DNA from: Cupriavidus campinensis
GTDB lineage: Bacteria; Pseudomonadota; Gammaproteobacteria; Burkholderiales; Burkholderiaceae
Assembly: GCF_905397395.1 (NCBI RefSeq)
Contig: NZ_CAJPVH010000032.1
Coordinates: 1 to 61,817 of the forward strand
Reading direction: 5' to 3'
Length of the DNA: 61,817 nt
Below, one piece after another: positions 38,103 to 47,054 of this stretch. Position numbers and translations under genes: made by a program. The notes beneath the pieces are model-generated. The model saw only the letters and a program-made list of their open reading frames with translations. It ran no database searches and was not told where the DNA came from. Position 1 is the first letter of the stretch; each line of letters begins with the position of its first letter.

Positions 38103-38124
38103 GGGGCCGTATCGGCCCCTTTTT
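38103..38124 (+). terminator. Intrinsic terminator after nadC
   Basis: GGGGCCG (38103-38109), loop TAT, CGGCCCC (38113-38119), then TTTTT. It lies just before the convergent nadB stop. Confidence 0.85.
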
Positions 38125-38134
38125 CACGTGTGCT

Positions 38135-39754
38135 TTACGACTTTTCCTTGTGGCGTCGATGCTGCGCCGCGCGGCCCAGCAGCGGCTGGAGCACGGTCGG
38201 CAGCGCCTTGGGCAGGGTATCGGGATAGTCGCGGCTGAAGTGGAGGCCCCGGCTTTCGTGACGCGAGTACGCGCTGTCGACGATCAGCGAGGCCACTTCT
38301 ACCAGATTGCGCAGTTCCAGCAGGTCGCGCGTCACGCGGAAGTTGGCGTAATACTCGGAAATTTCCTCGCGCAACAGGCCAATCCGGTGCTGGGCGCGCT
38401 CCAGGCGCTTGTCCGTGCGGACGATGCCCACGTAATTCCACATCATGCGGCGCAGTTCGTCCCAGTTGTGGGACACCACCACTTCCTCGTCCGCATCGGC
38501 CACGCGGCTGGCGTCCCAGGCTGGCAGCCGGATGTCCGGTGCACCGGCCTTGTCCTGCCGGGCGATGTCCTCGGCGGCCGCGCGCCCGATCACCATGCAT
38601 TCGAGCAGCGAATTGGAGGCCAACCGGTTCGCGCCGTGCAGGCCGGTGCAGGCGGTCTCGCCCACGGCGTACAGGTTCGACAGGTCCGTGCGGCCCGCTG
38701 TGTCAGTCACCACGCCGCCGCACGTATAGTGGGCGGCCGGCACCACGGGAATCGGCTCCCGGGTGATATCGATGCCCAACTCCAGGCAACGTGCGTAGAT
38801 CGTCGGGAAATGTTCTTTCAGGAACGCTTCCGGCTGGTGCGTGATATCGAGGTAGACGCAGTCGAGGCCGCGCTTCTTCATCTCGAAGTCGATGGCCCGT
38901 GCTACCACGTCGCGCGGCGCCAGTTCGGCGCGCGGGTCATGGTCGGGCATGAAGCGGGTGCCGTCGGGCAGCTTCAGCAGGCCGCCTTCGCCACGCACCG
39001 CCTCGGAAATCAGGAACGACTTGGCGTAGGGGTGGTAGAGGCAGGTCGGATGGAACTGGATGAATTCCATGTTCGACACCCGGCAGCCGGCGCGCCACGC
39101 CATGGCAATGCCGTCGCCGGTCGCGGTGTCCGGGTTGGTCGTATAGAGATAGACCTTGCCCGCACCGCCGGCGGCCAGCACCGTGTGGGTGGCCGTGATC
39201 GTGCGCACGGCGCCCGTGGTGTCGTCGAGCACATAGAGGCCGTAGCAGCGGTTGCCCGGCAGGCCGAGCTTGGCGGCCGTGATCAGGTCGATCGCAAAAT
39301 GATCTTCGATGATCGTGATGTTCGGGTGCTGTCGCGCCTGCTCGGTCAGCGTGGTGACCACGGCGTGGCCCGTGGCGTCCGCCGCGTGGATGATGCGGCG
39401 GCGGCTGTGGCCGCCTTCGCGCGTCAGGTGGAAGCCCAGTTCGGCCTGCGCGTCGCGCGTGAAGGGCACGCCCCGGTCGATGAGCCACTGGATGGCTTCG
39501 CGCCCGTGCTCCACGATGAAGCGCGTCGCTCCTTCGTCGCACAGGCCGGCGCCGGCAACCAGCGTGTCCTGCGTGTGCTCGTCGTGGCTGTCGCCGGAGT
39601 CGAGCACTGCGGCGATGCCGCCCTGGGCCCAGTCGCTGGCGCCCTGGGTCATGGCGCGCTTGCTGAGAATAACAACCCGGTGGCTATCGGCCAGTTCCAG
39701 CGCGACGGTGAGGCCGGCCAGCCCGCTGCCGACGATCGCGACGTCGAAGTTCAT
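38135..39754 (-). CDS. nadB: L-aspartate oxidase
   Basis: NadB oxidises aspartate to iminoaspartate for NadA. The 539-residue flavoprotein has the FAD dinucleotide motif '[17 protein letters not shown]' at residues 5-21. It then shows '[14 protein letters not shown]', '[23 protein letters not shown]', '[10 protein letters not shown]'-type text ('[12 protein letters not shown]') and '[20 protein letters not shown]'. With nadA and nadC next to it, the full route from aspartate to NaMN is encoded in 3.7 kb. Confidence 0.95.
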   Translation of the reverse strand: MNFDVAIVGSGLAGLTVALELADSHRVVILSKRAMTQGASDWAQGGIAAVLDSGDSHDEHTQDTLVAGAGLCDEGATRFIVEHGREAIQWLIDRGVPFTRDAQAELGFHLTREGGHSRRRIIHAADATGHAVVTTLTEQARQHPNITIIEDHFAIDLITAAKLGLPGNRCYGLYVLDDTTGAVRTITATHTVLAAGGAGKVYLYTTNPDTATGDGIAMAWRAGCRVSNMEFIQFHPTCLYHPYAKSFLISEAVRGEGGLLKLPDGTRFMPDHDPRAELAPRDVVARAIDFEMKKRGLDCVYLDITHQPEAFLKEHFPTIYARCLELGIDITREPIPVVPAAHYTCGGVVTDTAGRTDLSNLYAVGETACTGLHGANRLASNSLLECMVIGRAAAEDIARQDKAGAPDIRLPAWDASRVADADEEVVVSHNWDELRRMMWNYVGIVRTDKRLERAQHRIGLLREEISEYYANFRVTRDLLELRNLVEVASLIVDSAYSRHESRGLHFSRDYPDTLPKALPTVLQPLLGRAAQHRRHKEKS

Positions 39755-39876
39755 GGTGCAGGTCGCGCGGAGCGAATGCGCGTCAGGGAAAGCGGGAAAG
39801 TGTACACCCGCATACGGGTTCGCGGACGTCGCAGCCCTTATGGCGCAAGGGTTTGCGGCCCATAAAAGTGGGCAAC

Positions 39877-39911
39877 AAAAAACCCCGCGAAGCGAGGTGC
39901 TCGGCGGGGTT
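39877..39911 (-). terminator. Intrinsic terminator after rpmG
   Basis: On the reverse strand AACCCCGC pairs with GCGGGGTT across a 15-base loop, followed by TTTT. It is placed 22 bases after the rpmG stop. Confidence 0.8.
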
Positions 39912-39932
39912 CTTCATCGGAGACCGGATCAA

Positions 39933-40103
39933 TTACTTGATCTTGGTTTCCTTGTAAGGCACGTGCTTACGGGCGACGGGATCGAACTTCGAGATCTCCA
40001 TCTTTTCCGGCATGGTGCGCTTGTTCTTCGTGGTCGTGTAGAAATGACCCGTACCTGCGGTCGATTCCAGCTTGATCTTGTCGCGTCCGCCTTTGCTGGC
40101 CAT
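39933..40103 (-). CDS. rpmG: 50S ribosomal protein L33
   Basis: This 56-codon gene was translated by hand. The protein starts [19 protein letters not shown] and continues '[21 protein letters not shown]' and '[16 protein letters not shown]', which is L33 throughout. It lacks the CXXC pairs of zinc-binding L33, so it is the Cys-minus form. It lies 13 bases after rpmB; the rpmB-rpmG pair is conserved. Confidence 0.97.
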
Positions 40104-40116
40104 GTTGTACTCCTAT

Positions 40117-40350
40117 TTAGACTTCGCCACGTGCGCGCAGGTCGGCGAGCACGGAGTCGATGCCTTTCTTGTCGATCAGGCGCAGGCCGGCGTTCGAGAC
40201 GCGCAGGCTCACCCAGCGGTTTTCCGATTCAACGAAGAAGCGGCGGTTCTGCAGGTTGGGCAGAAAACGGCGCTTGGTCTTGTTGTTTGCGTGGGAAACG
40301 TTGTTGCCGACCATCGGCGCTTTCCCGGTCACTTGACAGACGCGTGCCAT
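40117..40350 (-). CDS. rpmB: 50S ribosomal protein L28
   Basis: The 77-residue basic protein begins [34 protein letters not shown], the standard L28 N-terminus, and ends '[29 protein letters not shown]'. Only one Cys remains of the zinc-type pattern. A Shine-Dalgarno-like AGGAG precedes the start. It leads the rpmB-rpmG unit. Confidence 0.97.
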   Translation of the reverse strand: MARVCQVTGKAPMVGNNVSHANNKTKRRFLPNLQNRRFFVESENRWVSLRVSNAGLRLIDKKGIDSVLADLRARGEV

Positions 40351-40554
40351 GAAGCACTCCTAAATCTTATTCGTGGACAATGTTCGCAACAGATCAACAA
40401 AAGGCGCGCGGGCCCGGACTGCAGCGGATTGAGACTTCAGCAAAACGAACATTATAGACCGGAAACGACTGGCGAATCAACGCCTTCCGCGCTGAGGGGA
40501 AGACTAAGTGTTGTGCCGCAGGTTTGCCGTGCTGCCGGGATCACGTGGACGCGC

Positions 40555-41256
40555 TCACGTGGGCGGGACGGCAGGCAGCCGGTCATGTTCGGCGAACGAG
40601 TAGATTTCGCTGCCGGCCACAATGTAATGGTCCAGCAGCCCGATGTCCAGCACGGCGAGCGCCCGCGCGAGATGTCGTGTGGTGGAAAGGTCAGCGAGGC
40701 TGGGTTCCGGGGGGCCGTGTGGGTGGTTGTGCGCGACGATGATATAGGCGGCGTTGTAAGAAAGCGCTTCGCGCGCCACTTCTCGCGGGTAGACCGTGAC
40801 GCCGCCCAGTGATCCGCGCCCGAGCTCCACATTGGCGAGCAGGCGGTACGCACTATCCAGATAGAGGGCGATGAAGACCTCGTGCGGCAGGCGTGACAGC
40901 GTCAGCCGCAGGTAGGCGCGGACGGCGCGCTCGGAATCCAGGCTGCGCGGGGCCTTGAGCGTCTCGGCCAGCGCGCGCCGGGTCAGCTCCGGCACCACGC
41001 GCAGCTGGGCCTGCTTGGCGGCGCCCATGCCCTTGATGGTGGCGAGGGCATCGGTATCGGCGGCGAACAGCCGCGTCAGCGAGCCAAAGCGCACCAGCAG
41101 CTCCCGGGCGAGGTCCACGGCGCTCTTGCCGGGGCTTCCTACGCGCAGGAAAACAGCGAGTAATTCAGCGTCGGACAATGCTCCCGGGCCGCCCAGGGCC
41201 AGCTTTTCGCGGGGTCGCTCCTGGGCGGGCCAGCGGGGAATTGGCATCATCGACAT
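40555..41256 (-). CDS. radC: RadC family JAB1/MPN-domain protein
   Basis: The 233-residue protein starts MSMMPIPRWPAQERPREKL. It has a helix-hairpin-helix region ('LATIKGMGAAKQAQL') and the JAMM metalloprotease-like motif 'HNHPHGPPEPSLAD' with its Glu partner in 'EVFIALYLD'. Despite the name, a role in DNA repair is doubtful; the biochemical activity is not settled. The ATG at 41254-41256 has GGAGA upstream. The open frame continues to 41421 without family similarity. It is divergent from fkpB. Confidence 0.92.
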   Translation of the reverse strand: MSMMPIPRWPAQERPREKLALGGPGALSDAELLAVFLRVGSPGKSAVDLARELLVRFGSLTRLFAADTDALATIKGMGAAKQAQLRVVPELTRRALAETLKAPRSLDSERAVRAYLRLTLSRLPHEVFIALYLDSAYRLLANVELGRGSLGGVTVYPREVAREALSYNAAYIIVAHNHPHGPPEPSLADLSTTRHLARALAVLDIGLLDHYIVAGSEIYSFAEHDRLPAVPPT

Positions 41257-41365
41257 CGAATCGTCTCCAGAAATTGCCACACTGTCAGTCATGCCGGCTG
41301 CGACGGAGGCCGGCGCCGGATGGGCCAGTCGAATACAATACGGGTTGTTGACCGGTTGATCACCC

Positions 41366-41857
41366 ATGAATTTGCAAACTTTTGCGTCGGAAGCGGAAGG
41401 CGGCGGCGCGGCCGCCCGCAAGACAGTCCTGGCGGACTCCTTCCTGACCCTCCACTACAGTATCTCCCTCGATAACGGCACCGAAGTCGTGAGCACGTTC
41501 GAGGAAAAACCCGCCACGCTGCTGCTTGGCCAGGGCCAGCTCGCGCCCAATCTCGAGGCGGCGCTGCTCGGCATGCCCGAGGGCCAGCGCATGACTTACC
41601 GCCTGGCGCCGGAGCATGCCTTCGGCCCGCGCAACCCCGAACTGCTGCAATGGGTCTCGCTGGCCACGCTGCGCGAGAACAGCTCGTTCGAGGAAGACTA
41701 TTCGCCCGGCGACCTCGTGGAATTCAATGCACCGAACGGCGGCAAGTACGCCGGTGTGCTGAAGGAATTCGGCGAGACCGCCGCGCTGTTCGACTTCAAC
41801 CACCCGCTGGCCGGACAGACCATCCTGTTCGATGTCCAATTGATCGGAATTCTCTGA
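41366..41857 (+). CDS. fkpB: FKBP-type peptidyl-prolyl isomerase, SlpA/FkpB-like
   Basis: The 163-residue protein has a SlpA-type FKBP fold: '[64 protein letters not shown]' carries the FKBP core with the inserted IF domain. '[21 protein letters not shown]' closes the barrel. No signal peptide is present, so it is cytoplasmic. TACAAT at 41334-41339 may be its -10 box. Its stop overlaps the ispH ATG (TGATG); fkpB-ispH is a conserved pair. Confidence 0.92.
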   Translation: MNLQTFASEAEGGGAAARKTVLADSFLTLHYSISLDNGTEVVSTFEEKPATLLLGQGQLAPNLEAALLGMPEGQRMTYRLAPEHAFGPRNPELLQWVSLATLRENSSFEEDYSPGDLVEFNAPNGGKYAGVLKEFGETAALFDFNHPLAGQTILFDVQLIGIL

Positions 41858-42849
41858 TGTCAGCCGTTGTGACGGACCCCAGCATGCCCGAGCTCACTCT
41901 CCCCATCGACGCCGAGATCCTGATGGCGCAGCCGCGCGGCTTCTGCGCCGGCGTGGACCGCGCGATCGAGATCGTCGAACGCGCGCTGGCGCTGTTCGGC
42001 GCGCCGATCTACGTGCGCCACGAGATTGTCCACAACGCCTACGTGGTGGCCGATCTGCGCAACAAGGGCGCGGTGTTCGTCGACGAACTGGACGAAGTGC
42101 CACCCGGTTCCACCGTGATCTTCAGCGCCCACGGCGTGTCGAAGGAAGTGCGCGCGGACGCCACCGCGCGTGGCCTCACCGTGTTCGACGCCACCTGCCC
42201 GCTGGTGACCAAGGTGCACGTCGAGGTGGGCAAGATGCGCGCCGAAGGCTGCGAGATCATCATGATTGGCCACAAGGGGCATCCCGAGGTGGAAGGCACG
42301 ATGGGCCAGGCCGAGCGAGGCATGCTGCTGGTGGAGTCGGTCGAGGACGTCAACCGCCTGGCCGTGTCCGATCCGTCGCAGCTGGCCTACGTCACGCAGA
42401 CCACGCTGTCGGTGGACGAGACCGCCGAGATCGTGGCGGCGCTGAAGGCGCGCTTCCCGGATATCCGCGAACCCAAGAAGCAGGACATCTGCTATGCCAC
42501 GCAGAACCGCCAGGACGCCGTGAAGTTCATGGCGCCGCAGGTGGAGGTGGTGATCGTGGTGGGCAGCCCGAACAGCTCCAACTCGAACCGCCTGCGCGAA
42601 CTGGCGGACCGCCTCGGCGTGCCGGCCTACATGGTCGACGATCCTGACCAGCTCAAGCCGGAATGGGTGGCGGGCAAGCGCCGGATCGGCCTGACCGCGG
42701 GGGCCTCGGCGCCCGAAGCACTGGCCCAGGCCATTGTCGAGCGCCTGCGCACGTTCGGCGTGCGCAATGTGCGTGCGCTGGAAGGCGTGGAGGAGAACAT
42801 GTCCTTCCCGCTGCCGCGCGGCCTCGCCAGCGTGTCCGTGCAGTCCTGA
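41857..42849 (+). CDS. ispH: 4-hydroxy-3-methylbut-2-enyl diphosphate reductase
   Basis: IspH makes IPP and DMAPP in the last step of the MEP pathway. The 330-residue protein has the three cluster Cys in '[20 protein letters not shown]', '[12 protein letters not shown]' and '[15 protein letters not shown]'. It also has '[10 protein letters not shown]', '[15 protein letters not shown]' and '[15 protein letters not shown]'. An N-terminal extension of about 25 residues precedes the family core. It is coupled to fkpB. Confidence 0.96.
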   Translation: MSAVVTDPSMPELTLPIDAEILMAQPRGFCAGVDRAIEIVERALALFGAPIYVRHEIVHNAYVVADLRNKGAVFVDELDEVPPGSTVIFSAHGVSKEVRADATARGLTVFDATCPLVTKVHVEVGKMRAEGCEIIMIGHKGHPEVEGTMGQAERGMLLVESVEDVNRLAVSDPSQLAYVTQTTLSVDETAEIVAALKARFPDIREPKKQDICYATQNRQDAVKFMAPQVEVVIVVGSPNSSNSNRLRELADRLGVPAYMVDDPDQLKPEWVAGKRRIGLTAGASAPEALAQAIVERLRTFGVRNVRALEGVEENMSFPLPRGLASVSVQS

Positions 42850-42874
42850 TCCTGCCTGTTTCCGCCTGATTGCC

Positions 42875-42903
42875 GGACATCGACCTGAAGCGGGTCGGTG
42901 TCC
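42875..42903 (+). terminator. Hairpin after ispH, possible terminator
   Basis: GGACATCGACC (42875-42885) and GGTCGGTGTCC (42893-42903) form an 11-pair stem with one G-U pair. A T-run (CCTTTTTT) follows only some 17 bases later, so termination is uncertain. Confidence 0.45.
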
Positions 42904-43034
42904 GCGCCTGCCGTCCCCCCGCCTTTTTTCCTTCCCCGTTGTTCGATGCTCTGCCATCGCACCGCGCTGGTGCGTCTCTGTGCGCCCGCCATTTTCGTCC
43001 CGACGTGCGCTGCCGCACTATTGTAGACATTTAA

Positions 43035-43048
43035 GGGTTTGCAAACCC
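43035..43048. repeat. Perfect palindrome GGGTTTGCAAACCC upstream of livJ
   Basis: This 14-base perfect palindrome lies in the 667-base gene-free, AT-richer region between ispH and livJ. It could be an operator; I do not recognise the binding protein. Confidence 0.4.
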
Positions 43049-43099
43049 ACGCCCCGCGCCATAATGCCGCAATACGTGTCTTAACACCCAGACAATATC

Positions 43100-43129
43100 A
43101 GGGTAATCCCCGATGATGGGGTTTTCCCT
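43100..43129. repeat. Hairpin-forming inverted repeat upstream of livJ
   Basis: AGGGTAATCCCC (43100-43111), loop GATGAT, GGGGTTTTCCCT (43118-43129). The arms pair symmetrically except for two T-T mismatches. Confidence 0.45.
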
Positions 43130-43318
43130 ATTATGGTGCGCCGCTACATTCTGCACATTAGAGTGGCCGCTCGATATTTGAAATGAAATACCTAATTAAT
43201 ACCTGCCCATTATATGTGGCGCGGCACAGGCTTACGACGTGGCGCAAGCGCCTCCGGAGAGACTCGGGCACGATTCTTGTAAGCACGGGGGACAGGTCTG
43301 CCAAATGGGCGGAGATTG

Positions 43319-43338
43319 CCCCAATCTGTGCATTGGGG
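43319..43338. repeat. Hairpin CCCCAAT-CTGTGC-ATTGGGG upstream of livJ
   Basis: A perfect 7-base stem lies about 50 bases before the livJ promoter. I see no open frame with coding character from 42904 to 43390. Confidence 0.4.
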
Positions 43339-43390
43339 AAATTCCCTAGCGCAATTGGTGGGTAAATGGTTCAGGTTGTTGCGTCGCGTA

Positions 43391-43439
43391 TTGCATCCGC
43401 GAAGAAAGGGGATACAATGCGCGCGTTTCAAATTGAAAC
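43391..43439 (+). promoter_or_regulatory. livJ promoter with palindrome at the start site
   Basis: TTGCAT (43391-43396), 16 bases, TACAAT (43413-43418); expected start near 43425. The perfect 7-base inverted repeat GTTTCAAATTGAAAC (43425-43439) begins at that start site, a position where a repressor would block transcription. Confidence 0.55.
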
Positions 43440-43455
43440 TAAACAAAGGGCGGTC

Positions 43456-43495
43456 CAGGGAATACGTCCGGGAGGCGTAGTATTTCCCTGTTTTT
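43456..43495 (+). terminator. Terminator-like hairpin in the livJ leader (candidate attenuator)
   Basis: CAGGGAA (43456-43462) pairs with TTCCCTG (43484-43490), and TACG (43463-43466) with CGTA (43476-43479), leaving a small internal bulge. TTTTT follows directly. It sits between the promoter and the livJ ribosome-binding site (TAGGAG, about 43504-43509), so it could end transcription early and give a roughly 70-base RNA. Confidence 0.55.
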
Positions 43496-43516
43496 GTGAA
43501 TCCTAGGAGATCACTC

Positions 43517-44719
43517 ATGCAATTCACGTTTGCCAAGATTCTGCCGATCGCGGCCGCTGTGGCGCTGGTCGCTGCATGTGGCAAGAAAGAAGAAAAGCCG
43601 GCTGATGCGGCAGCATCGGCACCTGCCGCGGCGGCGCCGGCTGCAGGTGGCGGTGAAACCATCGTCAAGATCGGTCACGCGGCTCCGCTGACGGGCGGCA
43701 TTGCCCACCTTGGCAAGGACAACGAAAACGGCGCCCGCCTGGCCGTGGAAGAAGTCAACAAGACCGGTCTGGAAATCGGCGGCAAGAAGATCAAGCTGGA
43801 GCTGGTGGGTGAAGATGACGCCGCCGATCCGAAGACCGGCACCGCCGTGGCCCAGAAGCTGGTGGACGCCAAGGTCGTCGCCGTGGTGGGTCACCTGAAC
43901 TCGGGCGTGTCGATCCCGGCCTCGAAGATCTACAGCGATGCGGGCATCGTGCAGATCTCGCCGTCGTCGACCAATCCCGACTACACCAAGCAAGGCTTCA
44001 AGACCACGTACCGCGTGGTGGCCACCGACGCCCAGCAGGGTCCGGCACTGGCCAACTACGCCGCCAAGAGCCTGGGCGCCAAGAGCGTGGCCATCGTCGA
44101 CGATGCCACCGCCTACGGCAAGGGCCTGGCCGACGAGTTCGAGAAGACTGCCAAGGCTTCGGGCGTGAACGTGGTGGCACGTGAAGCCACCAACGACAAG
44201 GCCACGGACTTCAAGGCCATTCTGACCAAGATCAAGGGCAAGAAGCCGGACGTGATCATGTACGGCGGCATGGATGCCACCGGCGGTCCGTTCGCCAAGC
44301 AGGCCAAGGAACTGGGCATCGCCTCGAAGATCGTGGGCGGCGACGGCGTGTGTACCGACAAGGTGGCTGAGCTGGCCGGCGATGCCGTGACCAACATCAT
44401 CTGCTCGGAAGCTGGTCTGGCCCTGTCCAAGATGGAAGCCGGCGACGACTTCCAGAAGCGCTACCAGGCCCGTTTCAACGCCCCGGTGCAGATCTACGCA
44501 CCGTTCACGTATGACGCCGTGATGGTCGTTGTCGATGCCATGAAGCGCGCCAACTCGTCCGAGCCGGCCGCCATCCTGGCCGAAATGCCCAAGACGAACT
44601 ACAAGGGCGTGATCGGCAACATCGCCTTCGACGAGAAGGGCGACATGAAGGAAGGCACCATCACGCTGTACGAGTACAAGGACAAGAAGAAGTCCGTCCT
44701 CGACGTCGTGAAGATGTAA
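43517..44719 (+). CDS. livJ: Branched-chain amino-acid ABC transporter, substrate-binding lipoprotein
   Basis: The 400-residue binding protein of the LivJ/BraC type has a signal peptide ending in 'VALVAAC', a lipobox with Cys21. A charged and Ala/Pro-rich linker of some 25 residues follows, then the two-lobe domain beginning 'VKIGHAAPLTGGIAHLGKDNENGARLAVEEVN'. Further marks are 'VVGHLNSGVSIPASKIYSDAGIVQISPSSTNP' and 'APFTYDAVMVVVDAM'. Leu/Ile/Val are the probable ligands. Lipid anchoring is unusual for this family in Gram-negatives. A terminator separates it from livHMGF, so it can be expressed in excess. Confidence 0.93.
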   Translation: MQFTFAKILPIAAAVALVAACGKKEEKPADAAASAPAAAAPAAGGGETIVKIGHAAPLTGGIAHLGKDNENGARLAVEEVNKTGLEIGGKKIKLELVGEDDAADPKTGTAVAQKLVDAKVVAVVGHLNSGVSIPASKIYSDAGIVQISPSSTNPDYTKQGFKTTYRVVATDAQQGPALANYAAKSLGAKSVAIVDDATAYGKGLADEFEKTAKASGVNVVAREATNDKATDFKAILTKIKGKKPDVIMYGGMDATGGPFAKQAKELGIASKIVGGDGVCTDKVAELAGDAVTNIICSEAGLALSKMEAGDDFQKRYQARFNAPVQIYAPFTYDAVMVVVDAMKRANSSEPAAILAEMPKTNYKGVIGNIAFDEKGDMKEGTITLYEYKDKKKSVLDVVKM

Positions 44720-44741
44720 TTCCGGGCTTACCGGCCCATCC

Positions 44742-44779
44742 GAACGGCACCGTGAGTATTTTGCGGTGCCGTTCTTTTT
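44742..44779 (+). terminator. Intrinsic terminator between livJ and livH
   Basis: GAACGGCACCG (44742-44752), an 11-base loop, CGGTGCCGTTC (44764-44774), then TTTTT. Confidence 0.88.
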
Positions 44780-44937
44780 AGTCTCGCCAACGGTTGACAG
44801 CATCCTTACCATGGATGGAACAGGGCGGGCAGCACACCAGCAACTCATCACCTCTCTACCCGAACCATCCAACATTACCGTCCCACCCACGGCATCCACA
44901 CCATGCCGCGCGGCGCGGGGCTGAAGCAGGAGTTTTC

Positions 44938-45873
44938 ATGGATATCTTTATCCAGCAGATCGTGAACGGTCTGGTGCTCGGCAGCATCTATGCGCTGATC
45001 GCACTGGGCTACACCATGGTCTACGGCATTCTGGGCATCATCAATTTCGCGCACGGCGACGTGCTGATGATTGGCGCGCTGACCGCGTTGTCAGCCATCA
45101 TGGGGCTGCAGAAGTTCGCCCCCGGCCTGCCCGAGTGGCTGACGCTGGTGATCGCCACGCTGATCGCCATGCCGGTCTGTGCAGTACTGTCCTTTTCGAT
45201 CGAGCGGATTGCCTACCGGCCATTGCGCAACGCGCCGCGCCTGGCCCCGCTGATCACCGCCATCGGCGTCTCCATCATCCTCCAGACGATGGGCATGCTG
45301 ATCTGGTCGCGCAACCCGCTGACCTTCCCGCAGCTACTGCCCTCGAGCCCGATCGACATCGGTTCCACGGGCGCCACCATCACTGGCAAGGAAATCGTCA
45401 TCATCGGCATGGCCGTGATGGTGATGGCTGGCCTGCTGGCCCTGGTCAACCGCACCAAGCTCGGCCGCGCCATGCGCGCCACCGCCGAGAACCAGAAGGT
45501 GGCGGGCCTGATGGGCGTGAACCCCAACTTCGTGATTTCGGCCACGTTCATGATCGGCGCCGCCCTGGCGGCGCTGGCGGGCGTGATGATGGCCACCAAC
45601 TACGGCAACGCGCACTTCTACATGGGCTTCATCCCCGGGCTGAAGGCGTTCACCGCCGCAGTGCTGGGCGGCATCGGCAACCTGGCCGGCGCAATGGTCG
45701 GCGGCATGCTGCTGGGCCTGATCGAGGCACTGGGCGCCGGCTACATCGGCGACCTGACCAACGGGGTGTTCGGCTCGAATTACCAGGACGTGTTCGCGTT
45801 CATCGTGCTGATTACCGTACTTGTGTTCCGTCCGTCCGGCATCATGGGCGAACGCGTGGCCGACCGCGCCTGA
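44938..45873 (+). CDS. livH: Branched-chain amino-acid ABC transporter permease LivH
   Basis: The 311-residue inner-membrane protein starts MDIFIQQIVNGLVLGSIYALIALGYTMVYGILGIINFAHGD, the LivH signature. It has 'ENQKVAGLMGVN', the EAA-like loop contacting the ATPases, and 'MGFIPGLKAFTAAVLGGIGNLAGAMVGG'. About eight helices are present. CAGGAG is the ribosome-binding site. TTGACA at 44794-44799 may belong to its own promoter, but no -10 fits. It is first in livHMGF. Confidence 0.95.
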   Translation: MDIFIQQIVNGLVLGSIYALIALGYTMVYGILGIINFAHGDVLMIGALTALSAIMGLQKFAPGLPEWLTLVIATLIAMPVCAVLSFSIERIAYRPLRNAPRLAPLITAIGVSIILQTMGMLIWSRNPLTFPQLLPSSPIDIGSTGATITGKEIVIIGMAVMVMAGLLALVNRTKLGRAMRATAENQKVAGLMGVNPNFVISATFMIGAALAALAGVMMATNYGNAHFYMGFIPGLKAFTAAVLGGIGNLAGAMVGGMLLGLIEALGAGYIGDLTNGVFGSNYQDVFAFIVLITVLVFRPSGIMGERVADRA

Positions 45874-45886
45874 GGAGAGCGAATCC

Positions 45887-47041
45887 ATGAATACCCCGAT
45901 TCCATCCACGGCCGTCGCGGCACCGTCCCGCGTGCCGGCCAAGACGCTGGCGGCCCTGCTGGGCTTCCTCGTCGTGGCGCTGTGCGCGCCATTCTTCGTC
46001 CAGACCTTCGGCGGCAACTACTGGGTGCGCGTGCTCGACTTCGCGCTGCTCTACATCATGCTGGCGCTGGGCCTGAACATCGTGGTCGGCTTTGCCGGCC
46101 TGCTGGACCTGGGCTACATCGCGTTCTACGCGGTGGGCGCCTACCTGATGGCGCTGCTCGGTTCGCCGCACCTGGCCAACCAGTTCGAATGGATCCAGCA
46201 GCTGTTCCCGAACGGGCTGCATTTGTCGATGTGGTTTGTGCTGCCTATTGCACTTGGGGTGGCGGCGCTGTTCGGCGTCATGCTGGGCGCGCCAACCCTC
46301 AAGCTACGCGGCGACTACCTGGCCATCGTGACGCTGGGCTTCGGCGAGATCGTTCGTATCTTCATGAACAACCTGGACCGTCCGATCAACATCACCAACG
46401 GCCCCAAGGGCATCACGGCGGTAGACCCGGTACACATCTTTGGCTTCGATTTCTCGAAATCCCACGAGATCTTCGGGCTGAAGTTCACGCCGGTGTTCAT
46501 GTACTACTACCTGCTGGTGTTCCTGGTCATCGTGATCGTGTTCGTCTGCCTGCGCCTGCAGAACTCGCGTATCGGCCGCGCATGGGTGGCGATTCGTGAA
46601 GACGAGATCGCCGCCAAGGCGATGGGCATCAACACCCGCAACGTGAAGCTGCTGGCCTTTGCCATGGGCGCCTCGTTTGGCGGTGTGTCGGGTGCCGTAT
46701 TCGGCGCATTTCAGGGCTTTGTCTCGCCCGAGTCGTTCACGCTGTGGGAATCGATCTACATCCTGGCCATCGTGGTGCTGGGCGGCATGGGCCATATCCC
46801 GGGCGTGATCCTGGGCGGCATCCTGCTGGTGGGCTTCCAGGAACTGCTGCGCGTGGTGGCGGAGCCGATGCAGACCGGCCTGTTCGGCCATGTCATCGTC
46901 GATGCCGAGGTGCTGCGCCAGCTGATGTTCGGTCTGGCACTGGTGGGGGTGATGCTGTATCGCCCGGCCGGCCTGTGGCCGTCGCCGCGCAAGGAAGACC
47001 GTCCGGTGGTGCGCCGGGCGGGCAGCGTTGGCCGTTTCTGA
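45887..47041 (+). CDS. livM: Branched-chain amino-acid ABC transporter permease LivM
   Basis: The 384-residue permease has 'YIMLALGLNIVVGFAGLLDLGYIAFYAVGAYLMALL', 'TLKLRGDYLAIVTLGFGEIVRIFMNNLDRPINITNGPKGI', 'IREDEIAAKAMGINTRNVKLLAFAMGASFGG' (ATPase-contact loop) and 'LGGMGHIPGVILGGILLV'. It pairs with LivH to form the channel. It starts 14 bases after livH with GAGGAG as ribosome-binding site. Confidence 0.95.
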   Translation: MNTPIPSTAVAAPSRVPAKTLAALLGFLVVALCAPFFVQTFGGNYWVRVLDFALLYIMLALGLNIVVGFAGLLDLGYIAFYAVGAYLMALLGSPHLANQFEWIQQLFPNGLHLSMWFVLPIALGVAALFGVMLGAPTLKLRGDYLAIVTLGFGEIVRIFMNNLDRPINITNGPKGITAVDPVHIFGFDFSKSHEIFGLKFTPVFMYYYLLVFLVIVIVFVCLRLQNSRIGRAWVAIREDEIAAKAMGINTRNVKLLAFAMGASFGGVSGAVFGAFQGFVSPESFTLWESIYILAIVVLGGMGHIPGVILGGILLVGFQELLRVVAEPMQTGLFGHVIVDAEVLRQLMFGLALVGVMLYRPAGLWPSPRKEDRPVVRRAGSVGRF

Positions 47042-47054
47042 CCAGGAGGACATC

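Noticed and set aside
43417..43506. A 29-codon ORF (starting MRAFQIETK) spanning the livJ leader hairpin
   Set aside because: Its ATG lies inside the -10 box of the livJ promoter, upstream of the expected start site, so it would not be on the transcript. It lacks a run of branched-chain codons at one place.
43210..43668. A 152-codon minus-strand frame across the livJ start
   Set aside because: Antisense to the livJ signal peptide and promoter; no ribosome-binding site and low-complexity start.
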